Shown: piece by piece, positions 41,561 to 47,835 of the stretch | Position numbering within the stretch: the first letter of the stretch is position 1 | Layout of the letters: each line of letters opens with the position of its first letter | Origin: Parabacteroides sp. | GTDB lineage: Bacteria; Bacteroidota; Bacteroidia; Bacteroidales; Tannerellaceae | Length of the DNA stretch: 47,835 bases | Direction of reading: 5' to 3' | Assembly (NCBI GenBank): GCA_020026285.1 | Contig: JAHHQS010000009.1 | Span: forward strand, 1 to 47,835 | Program-made: the position numbers and the translations under genes | Notes under the pieces: model-generated | What the model was told of the DNA's origin: nothing | The model's input: the letters and a program-made list of their open reading frames with translations, nothing else | The model's database searches: none

Positions 41561-43660
41561 ATGAATAAAACATTAAGTACAATGATGATGGCGACATCTG
41601 TATTATTAGGTTCTTGTACGCAGTCGGCTGTACAGGAAACAAAGACTGATGAGGCTATTATTGGTCGTTCCGAAATGAAAATAGAGAACGGCCGAATGAC
41701 ACCTGAAGCATTGTGGGCAATGGGCCGTATAGCCAGGCCATCCGTGTCTCCAGATGGTAGTAAAATTGTTTATTCTGTTGGTTATTACAGTGTTCCACAG
41801 AATAAAAGTAATCGTGAACTGTATGTAATGAATGCAGATGGTTCGGATAACAGGCAGATTACAAAATCTCCTTACTCCGAAAACAGTGCAGTCTGGATTA
41901 AAGGAGGAAGCAAAATTGCATTTCTTTCTTCTGAAAGCGGATCTAGTCAGCTTTGGGAAATGAATCCTGATGGAACTGAAAAACGTCAGCTTTCTAATTA
42001 TGATGGAGATATTGAAGGTTTTGCTGTTTCTCCGGATGAAAAGCACATACTTTTCATTGCGCAGGTCAAGACGGTTCCTAGTACACAGGATAAATATCCG
42101 GACTTGGATAAAACAACCGGTATTGTTGTTACAGATTTAATGTATAAACATTGGGATGAATGGGTGACAACGGCTCCACATCCTTTTGTCGCTGGTTTTG
42201 ACGGAGAGAAGGTTACTAATCCTGTTGATATAATGAAGGGTGAACCTTACGAATCTCCTATGAAACCTTTTGGTGGAATCGAGCAGATGGCATGGAATCC
42301 TGCTTCAGACAAGATTGCTTATACTAGTAGAAAGAAAGTGGGTAAGGAATATGCTTTGTCTACAAATTCGGATATCTATGTTTATGACTTGAATAGCAAG
42401 CAGACTACAAATATCAGCGAAGGTATTATGGGATATGATACAAATCCGCAGTATTCACCTGATGGCAAGAGTATAGCTTGGTTAAGTATGGAACATGACG
42501 GTTACGAATCTGATCAGAATCGTTTGATGGTTATGAATCTGGAAACCGGTGAAAAGAAATTTGTCAGCAAGGATTTCGAATCGAATGTAGGTGAATTCTG
42601 TTGGTCTGCCGATTCAAAATCATTATTCTTTACAGGTGTTTGGCACGGAGAGATTCAGATTTATTCTGTCGATGCTTCCGCTTGTACAGTTAAACAGATT
42701 ACAAAAGGAATGTATGACTATGGTGGTGTTGCTTTGATGGGTGATAAGTTGCTGACAACCCGTCATTCAATGAGTGCAGCCGACGAAATTTTTGCTGTTT
42801 CTCCAGCTACAGGTGAAGCTACTCAGTTATCTTTCGAAAACAAGAATTTCTACGATCAATTGGAAATGGGTAAGGTAGAAGCTCGTTGGATGAAAACTAC
42901 AGACAACAAGGAAATGTTGACTTGGGTTATTTATCCTCCTCACTTTGATCCGAATAAAAAATACCCTACTTTATTATTCTGTGAAGGAGGGCCTCAGAGT
43001 CCTGTCAGTCAGTTCTGGTCTTATCGTTGGAACTTCCAGATTATGGCAGCTAACGATTATATTATTGTAGCTCCTAACCGTCGTGGTTTGCCAGGATTCG
43101 GTAATGAATGGAACGAAGCCGTAAGTGGTGACTATGGTGGTCAGTGTATGAAAGACTATTTCACTGCAATTGATGAAGTGGCAAAAGAACCATATGTCGA
43201 CAAGGATCGTTTAGGTTGCGTTGGCGCTAGTTTTGGAGGTTTCTCTGTTTACTGGTTGGCAGGTCATCACGACAAACGTTTCAAAGCATTCATTGCTCAT
43301 GATGGTATCTTTAATATGGAGATGCAGTATCTTGAAACAGAAGAAATGTGGTTCGCTAACTGGGATATGGGCGGAGCTTATTGGGAAAAGAACAATGCTA
43401 CAGCTCAGAGAACATTTGCAAATTCTCCTCATCTTTTCGTAGATAAATGGGATACTCCGATCCTTTGTATCCATGGTGAAAAGGATTACCGTATTTTAGC
43501 GAACCAGGGAATGGCTGCATTCAATGCTGCTGTCCTTCGCGGCGTCCCTGCTGAATTATTGATTTATCCAGATGAAAATCACTGGGTATTGAAACCTCAG
43601 AATGGAGTCCTTTGGCAGCGTACATTCTTCGAATGGCTCGACAAGTGGTTGAAGAAGTAA
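41561..43660 (+). CDS. S9-family serine peptidase, lipoprotein
   Basis: This 699-aa peptidase cleaves short peptides, of the acylaminoacyl/dipeptidyl-peptidase type. A lipoprotein signal (MNKTLSTMMMATSVLLGSC, Cys19) precedes a WD-like beta-propeller (RIARPSVSPDGSKIVYSV, GEFCWSADSKSLFFTG and similar blades, about 55-420) and the hydrolase domain. The catalytic triad is Ser557 (GASFGGF), Asp642 (GEKDYR) and His674 (DENHWV). A TACTTTCG box (41523-41530) is the likely -7 region, with one mismatch. The gene is monocistronic and ends at a strong terminator. Confidence 0.95.
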   Translation: MNKTLSTMMMATSVLLGSCTQSAVQETKTDEAIIGRSEMKIENGRMTPEALWAMGRIARPSVSPDGSKIVYSVGYYSVPQNKSNRELYVMNADGSDNRQITKSPYSENSAVWIKGGSKIAFLSSESGSSQLWEMNPDGTEKRQLSNYDGDIEGFAVSPDEKHILFIAQVKTVPSTQDKYPDLDKTTGIVVTDLMYKHWDEWVTTAPHPFVAGFDGEKVTNPVDIMKGEPYESPMKPFGGIEQMAWNPASDKIAYTSRKKVGKEYALSTNSDIYVYDLNSKQTTNISEGIMGYDTNPQYSPDGKSIAWLSMEHDGYESDQNRLMVMNLETGEKKFVSKDFESNVGEFCWSADSKSLFFTGVWHGEIQIYSVDASACTVKQITKGMYDYGGVALMGDKLLTTRHSMSAADEIFAVSPATGEATQLSFENKNFYDQLEMGKVEARWMKTTDNKEMLTWVIYPPHFDPNKKYPTLLFCEGGPQSPVSQFWSYRWNFQIMAANDYIIVAPNRRGLPGFGNEWNEAVSGDYGGQCMKDYFTAIDEVAKEPYVDKDRLGCVGASFGGFSVYWLAGHHDKRFKAFIAHDGIFNMEMQYLETEEMWFANWDMGGAYWEKNNATAQRTFANSPHLFVDKWDTPILCIHGEKDYRILANQGMAAFNAAVLRGVPAELLIYPDENHWVLKPQNGVLWQRTFFEWLDKWLKK

Positions 43661-43681
43661 TCTTTGACTGATTATATACTG

Positions 43682-43729
43682 AAAGCGGATAAGTTCCGGT
43701 CTGTACGACTGAAAACTTATCCGCTTTTT
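43682..43729. terminator. Terminator between the peptidase and the convergent CAT gene
   Basis: Perfect 14-base arms AAAGCGGATAAGTT (43682-43695) and AACTTATCCGCTTT (43714-43727) are followed by further T. It lies 21 bases after the peptidase stop and can serve the convergent gene too. Confidence 0.85.
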
Positions 43730-43753
43730 AATTGTATACCTTTTTCTTTACTC

Positions 43754-44431
43754 TTAAAGAGTCGTGATATTCATCCATTCTTCCGGATTTTCAACCATGT
43801 CAGTGATATCCTTTATCAGGCAACAAGTGTGATATCCGTCAGCAACAGCATGACTAACCAGGATGGAGAATGGAAGTAATACTTTATTCCCGTCTTTAAA
43901 ATATTTGCCTAATGTGACAACCGGATAAAGCAGTTTGTTCTCGGCATAAGTATCACGGCCAAAACCCGTAAATGAAAGCCATGGCAGATTGGATACAGAA
44001 CAGAAATTGGCTGGTTGATCAGGACGGCCTTTAATCTGTTCAGTCGTTTTTCCATATTTTTCAGTATCTTCACAAATAGTCTGATAGAATTTTGGGAAAG
44101 AAGGAGAGTATTCACTCCATATTTCTGTAAAAGTTTCCGTTTCCGGATGGAATAAAGTATAACTTGCCACTACTTCCTCCCAATAACCAAGTTCTCCCTT
44201 TTCGTTAAAACTCATCCGAAACTCCTGGTGATTATGAATAGCTTTCATAATGACAAAAAGCATAGTCGGAAAAAATTTGATACCAAGTTCTTTTCTGCGT
44301 ATTAGTAGTTGGGTAATATCAATATTGACATTGATATTATATTTGCATTTGATCTGATTGAAATAGTATTCGAAATACATATTTCGTGGCCATTTCTTTC
44401 GATTAATAAGATGGAATACTGATTGTGCCAT
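43754..44431 (-). CDS. Chloramphenicol acetyltransferase family protein
   Basis: This 225-aa protein has the size and trimer-site motifs of type A CATs, which acetylate chloramphenicol with acetyl-CoA. The catalytic motif SHAVADGYHT gives His194 and Asp198, the conserved Ser is in PWLSFTGF (Ser153), and the N-terminal KKWPRNMYFEYYF block matches the CAT pattern. The active site is intact. The gene lies in core chromosome without mobile-element traces, 28 bases after a nitroreductase gene, so it may be an intrinsic acetyltransferase with another natural substrate. Resistance is possible but not shown. Confidence 0.9.
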   Translation of the reverse strand: MAQSVFHLINRKKWPRNMYFEYYFNQIKCKYNINVNIDITQLLIRRKELGIKFFPTMLFVIMKAIHNHQEFRMSFNEKGELGYWEEVVASYTLFHPETETFTEIWSEYSPSFPKFYQTICEDTEKYGKTTEQIKGRPDQPANFCSVSNLPWLSFTGFGRDTYAENKLLYPVVTLGKYFKDGNKVLLPFSILVSHAVADGYHTCCLIKDITDMVENPEEWMNITTL

Positions 44432-44459
44432 TTCTTTATTTTAGATTAATGGAACTTTC

Positions 44460-45047
44460 TTATTGATGACCCACTAAATTATTCATTACCGGAAATTGAG
44501 TCGCTGAAAGATTTAAAGCCTTTTTCAATTCATGAGTATCCATGTTTACACGAGGAACATTATTCAAACCTAAAGCAGTAGCAGCCAGATTCACATTTTG
44601 AGAAATTAATGCTGCATCTAACGAAACCCAGTGAATAGGCGCAAGGGTCGCTGTTGTATCAAATCTGGCATTGTCGGCAACCAGAATAAGGGCAATGGAA
44701 AAATTCCCGATATTTCCCTGTCCGTTAGTAAGTAGATCTCTGATATCTTTGTTACATACTTCTATTAATGTGTTTTCTACTTCATTCCATAGATAAGCAC
44801 ATCCATTTCTGTAGACATAAATAGAAACACTTTGTAGATTCATTGCAGAAGGAGCAGTTCTTTTCTTTTCGTTCGGGCGATTAATGCCATATGCGGCCCA
44901 CAATAACTGACTTAATGTCTGATCGTCAATAGCTTCATCTCCAAAATCTCTGGATGAATGTCTGTTTTGTAATGCCTCGAAAAGAGACATTGCTACATTT
45001 TTGTTTGGTAGAGGCAATTGAATAATTTTTTTCATTTTTGTTTTCAT
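44460..45047 (-). CDS. Nitroreductase / SagB-type FMN oxidoreductase
   Basis: This 195-aa protein of the nitroreductase fold has LFEALQNRHSSRDF at its N-terminus (the FMN phosphate-binding Arg-Ser motif), LSQLLWAAYGINRPNEKKRTAPSAMNLQ and LDAALISQNVNLAATALGL. The form is the SagB/ThcOx-like short subfamily, often without a known partner. Two possible ATGs (45047 and four codons in) exist. It is the first gene of a two-gene unit with the CAT homologue, preceded by a palindrome at 45067-45082. Confidence 0.9.
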   Translation of the reverse strand: MKTKMKKIIQLPLPNKNVAMSLFEALQNRHSSRDFGDEAIDDQTLSQLLWAAYGINRPNEKKRTAPSAMNLQSVSIYVYRNGCAYLWNEVENTLIEVCNKDIRDLLTNGQGNIGNFSIALILVADNARFDTTATLAPIHWVSLDAALISQNVNLAATALGLNNVPRVNMDTHELKKALNLSATQFPVMNNLVGHQ

Positions 45048-45066
45048 GTTTGTTTTTGTTTAAGAT

Positions 45067-45082
45067 AATACGAAAACGTATT
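45067..45082. promoter_or_regulatory. Palindrome upstream of the nitroreductase-CAT pair, candidate operator
   Basis: AATACG-AAAA-CGTATT is a perfect inverted repeat with 6-base arms, 19 bases before the nitroreductase ATG. Next to it on the minus strand is TATTATCTTAAAC, a weak -7-like element. The position suits repression by a dimeric regulator, which is not encoded in the window. Confidence 0.5.
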
Positions 45083-45188
45083 TTAGCCGTTGCTAAATTA
45101 CAAAACTAATAAATTCGTTGTTACAAATAAGGAAACAAATATCTATGGTACCATGTTTATCTTATAAATAATATTGTGCATCTTTGCA

Positions 45189-47237
45189 ATGCCAATGGAG
45201 AAAATTTTGTTTAGGTTATTGGGTTTTCGAAGGATTATAATTATCCTGTTGGGATGTTTTTCTTTTGTCTGCCATTCTGAAGGAATGACTGATGCTTTGT
45301 TGCAGCCTGTTACAAAGGTCGATTCAGTGATTAAAAACTTCATGAATTATAATGCCTCTTACGACAGTCTGACGGCCGAAGTCTACCTGCAGGGAAGCAT
45401 GAAAATCCATAAGCGTAATATTTTTCTTAAATTGATTCAGCATTTCGTCCCGGTTGGAAGGAAACCGGATGATGGTACTTTCGAGTCGGTTGGAAAAGTT
45501 CTTCGATTTAGTTCTTATTATTACTATGTTCCTGAAGCATTCAATGGCGATTTTAATTTATATGCTCAGCAGATGCCCGAATATCTGTTTGTAAACGCTT
45601 ATGCTTCGAGATTTACTGCCTATGAATTTGTGATGCCTTTGTCTCCTGATGCATTCAAGTACTATACTTTTACAGAAGAAAGAACTGAAAATGATTCCCT
45701 GTCGTGTATAACGTTCAATCCAAAGAAACATAATCGAAAATTGCTTTCCGGAGAAATTATATATTCACCGGATAATATGCAGATAGAGAAAATCAGAATG
45801 AAAGGTCGGGCAATTTTCTCTACTTTCGATATTTGTTTTTGTTTCGCCAATCATCTGGGACAGAAATTTCTTCCTAACAAAGTCCGGATGCACATGACTC
45901 ACGATGTTTTGGGTAATAAAGTCTCTCAGGATCTGGAAGCAGCCATGGCTTATTCAAAAATAGTTCCATCTGTTGAAACCGAAAATAAAAAACAGAACTT
46001 GGGAAAGATCAGATATCTTAAATTCACTTCAGATAGTATTCATGTTGTTACCGATACAAGCTTTTGGAATAAGAAAAGAATGTTGGGAAAACCAATTCTT
46101 GTACAGTCTGAAGAGGTAAAGGAAAAGGAGAACATTGAGGAAAAAGAGGATTATAAAGAATATCTGGATATAACAAAACAGATAATTTCTCCTAAAAACT
46201 GGAAGAAGCAGAATACGGATATTCATTATTCAGGGATTATATCACCTTCCATTATTGGCTATTCGGGTGTAAACGGATTCAGATACCGTCAGCAGTTGAA
46301 GATTTCTCATGTATTTGGAAATGGACGTATGTTGGTTGTCCAGCCGGGAATAGAATATCAGACTAAACATAAGAAATTCCTTTATCGGTTATATGCCGGT
46401 TATGAATATTCACCCGAACGAATGGGAATGGTCAGCATGAATATTGTGAAAGATAATGATCTTTATGCATTCCCCGATCCGGTAAATCCGAAGTCGACAC
46501 TCAATTTGAAGTATAATTTCTGTGAAGTGTCAAATCGGATAGAGGTGTTCAATGGCTTTTTGTTAACAACGAGTCTTAAATATCGTGAGTGGAAAGATCG
46601 TTTGTATAAAACCTGCGATCTTGTTCCGGGAATAAGTATCAATTATACACCAAAACAATATTTTTGGATGAATGGCAGGTATAAGGAATATTTATTTTCT
46701 CCGTTTCCTACTTTAGGATTGACGGTTGCTTATGCAATTCCCGGATTGAAAGAATTGTCCAGTCATTATTGGAAAGTAGAAACGGAAGTCTTTCAACGAT
46801 TAAGGGTCGGATTGTCTCGTACCTTTAATTATTATATAGGTTATGGTAAGCGATGGAATAAAGGATATTACCGGCCGGCCGATTTCAAAGGCTTCAATGT
46901 GAGATATCCTTCCGGTTTCTGGCAGGATAGATATGGTTGTCTGTTCAATAACCTGGATCATGATTTTTATTATGTTCCCCGTCAATACATTCAGTCTCAG
47001 TTGCGATTGGAAGGAGAGTTGTTGTTGTTAAGTAAAATGGATTGGACTATTCAGAAATATATCTTTTCAGAACATTTAGTCTTCAGTCATTTATATACTA
47101 AAGAAAAGCCGTTCTACTCTGAAGTCGGTTATGGATTAAGTAACGACCTGATCAATCTTACCTTCATATTTGGTTTTGATAAATGTAAATACGATAGTTT
47201 TGGTTTGAGATTCCGAATAAACTTTATCGGAAAGTAA
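45189..47237 (+). CDS. DUF5686 family outer-membrane protein
   Basis: This 682-aa protein has an N-terminal hydrophobic signal (ILFRLLGFRRIIIILLGCFSFVCHS), a periplasmic region of about 300 residues (KVDSVIKNFMNYNASYDSLTAEVYLQGSMKIHKRN) and a C-terminal barrel of many aromatic strands ending DSFGLRFRINFIGK. This is the DUF5686 pattern, but without the usual N-terminal carboxypeptidase-like regulatory domain, so it is a shorter form. The start may be 45189 or 45195. The function is unknown; surface or transport roles are possible. A CATCTTTG sequence close to the start may be the -7 region. Confidence 0.82.
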   Translation: MPMEKILFRLLGFRRIIIILLGCFSFVCHSEGMTDALLQPVTKVDSVIKNFMNYNASYDSLTAEVYLQGSMKIHKRNIFLKLIQHFVPVGRKPDDGTFESVGKVLRFSSYYYYVPEAFNGDFNLYAQQMPEYLFVNAYASRFTAYEFVMPLSPDAFKYYTFTEERTENDSLSCITFNPKKHNRKLLSGEIIYSPDNMQIEKIRMKGRAIFSTFDICFCFANHLGQKFLPNKVRMHMTHDVLGNKVSQDLEAAMAYSKIVPSVETENKKQNLGKIRYLKFTSDSIHVVTDTSFWNKKRMLGKPILVQSEEVKEKENIEEKEDYKEYLDITKQIISPKNWKKQNTDIHYSGIISPSIIGYSGVNGFRYRQQLKISHVFGNGRMLVVQPGIEYQTKHKKFLYRLYAGYEYSPERMGMVSMNIVKDNDLYAFPDPVNPKSTLNLKYNFCEVSNRIEVFNGFLLTTSLKYREWKDRLYKTCDLVPGISINYTPKQYFWMNGRYKEYLFSPFPTLGLTVAYAIPGLKELSSHYWKVETEVFQRLRVGLSRTFNYYIGYGKRWNKGYYRPADFKGFNVRYPSGFWQDRYGCLFNNLDHDFYYVPRQYIQSQLRLEGELLLLSKMDWTIQKYIFSEHLVFSHLYTKEKPFYSEVGYGLSNDLINLTFIFGFDKCKYDSFGLRFRINFIGK

Positions 47238-47528
47238 AATTCTGATGGTTTATTGGAATAGAATTTGATTTTTCCTGTATTTTATTTGTAGATGTAGTGA
47301 TTTTTTACAAATATTACATCCAATTCAAGGTCGTTTTTGCAGACAACGAATTGAAATCGATTTTATTAAACGGATAATTAATTGTTTTTGTGCTTTTGAA
47401 AAGAGATTTTATTCATTTTTGAAGATCACAGAGGAATTAATATTATCATTAAATCGGTTATCTCAAGAAAAGAAAAACACATATTTCCAATATTTGCTTA
47501 TTGGTCAAAATAAAACATTATATAAACA
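47238..47528. other. Intergenic region before the last gene
   Basis: This AT-rich stretch shows no gene. CCAATA-TTTGCT-TATTGG, a perfect 6-base-arm palindrome at 47488-47505, lies 23 bases before the next ATG and overlaps a promoter-like AATATTTG. Confidence 0.5.
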
Positions 47529-47835
47529 ATGAAAAATAAATCTATATTGGCTTGTATGTTGTTGCTGTCAACAGCAGCTTTTGCCCAGCATTATAAATTA
47601 GATAATTCTTTTCTATCTCGTTCTATTACCTTAAAGCCGTATTTACATACTACCTGTATCGAGAATAAGGAAACAAAACAATCATTGCCCATCCAGGCTT
47701 CTGATGAGTTTCTGCTTCGTTTATCTGATGGAACGGACAAACAAGGTACCGATATCTGGTTGACATCAAGAGATTTTAAAGTAAAAAAACATAAATCTTT
47801 TACAGGGAAGAACAATGTAAAAGGTCTGATCGTTT
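47529..47835 (+). CDS. 5' part of a secreted protein, cut by the window end
   Basis: The ATG at 47529 opens a frame that stays open for 102 codons to the end of the window. It starts with a clean signal peptide (MKNKSILACMLLLSTAAFAQ) and continues HYKLDNSFLSRSITLKPYLHT, then FLLRLSDGTDKQGTDIWLTS, a beta-rich secreted domain. A large glycan-active or DUF4450-like protein is possible but is not demonstrated by this fragment. Confidence 0.75.
   Translation, partial: MKNKSILACMLLLSTAAFAQHYKLDNSFLSRSITLKPYLHTTCIENKETKQSLPIQASDEFLLRLSDGTDKQGTDIWLTSRDFKVKKHKSFTGKNNVKGLIV

Noticed and set aside
43664..43879. 71-codon frame after the S9 peptidase
   Set aside because: It covers the terminator hairpin and the antisense of the CAT gene end.
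45067..45082. Shared CGAAAACG core between this operator and the palindrome at 5832-5847
   Set aside because: The outer arms differ (AATA against TGTC) and there is no sigma-54 promoter near the nitroreductase gene. The match of an 8-base core with A-rich centre is weak evidence for a common regulator.
1..47835. CRISPR arrays, tRNA or rRNA genes, insertion sequences, integrases
   Set aside because: Reading both strands I saw no regularly spaced repeats, cloverleaf-like genes or transposase motifs. A covariance-model scan would be needed to exclude small structured RNAs.

Overview
The window looks like a chromosomal segment of a Bacteroidales bacterium. Tannerellaceae/Parabacteroides is my best guess, held only moderately. 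The signs are DNA of roughly 40% GC by eye, almost no Shine-Dalgarno sites, repeated TAnnTTTG (-7 type) promoter boxes just upstream of genes, FtsX-type permeases in tandem, a Bacteroidetes putative porin, DUF5686, SusD-era style lipoproteins, GH78 and GH92 glycosidases, and a ferredoxin-dependent 2-oxoacid oxidoreductase. I see no tRNA, rRNA, CRISPR array, transposase or integrase.

Layout. (1) 1-10104: the end of a tandem array of MacB/FtsX-type ABC permeases with a decayed permease tail, then a lipoprotein alpha-L-rhamnosidase, then a TolC - NtrC-type response regulator - sensor kinase operon. That operon is preceded by a textbook sigma-54 promoter and two tandem palindromes, so the regulator probably controls its own operon. 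(2) 10113-16571: a Nim-like flavin enzyme, a 3,586-bp accessory insert, and a GH92 glycosidase. The insert is bounded by a 56-bp direct repeat of the last GH92 codons. It holds broken genes, lipoproteins, a beta-barrel protein and REP-like palindromes. (3) 16841-22997, minus strand: porin - solute-binding protein - DEAD-box helicase - NadE, probably one operon. The NadE glutaminase domain has Gly where the catalytic Cys normally sits. (4) 23069-25901, minus strand: ferredoxin, alpha, beta and gamma subunits of a 2-oxoacid:ferredoxin oxidoreductase, with a 57-aa membrane protein between alpha and beta. (5) 26732-35717, plus strand: uvrA, a 73-aa protein, a YigZ-family protein, a hypothetical protein, dnaB and an AddB-like nuclease, tightly packed as a DNA repair/replication run. 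(6) 35727-43660: a barrel protein with a flavin reductase, pyrBI, a DUF2148 gene with a hypothetical gene, a WbuC cupin, a SPOR lipoprotein and an S9 peptidase, separated by clear terminator hairpins. (7) 43754-47835: a nitroreductase - chloramphenicol acetyltransferase pair with a palindromic operator candidate, a DUF5686 protein, and the 5' end of an unrecognised secreted protein cut by the window edge.

Most of the window is ordinary core chromosome. The parts most worth a second look are the 3.6-kb insert at the GH92 3' end, the Cys-to-Gly change in NadE, the sigma-54 module, the small membrane protein in the oxidoreductase operon, and the nitroreductase-CAT pair. I did not find convincing evidence for a wholly new system.
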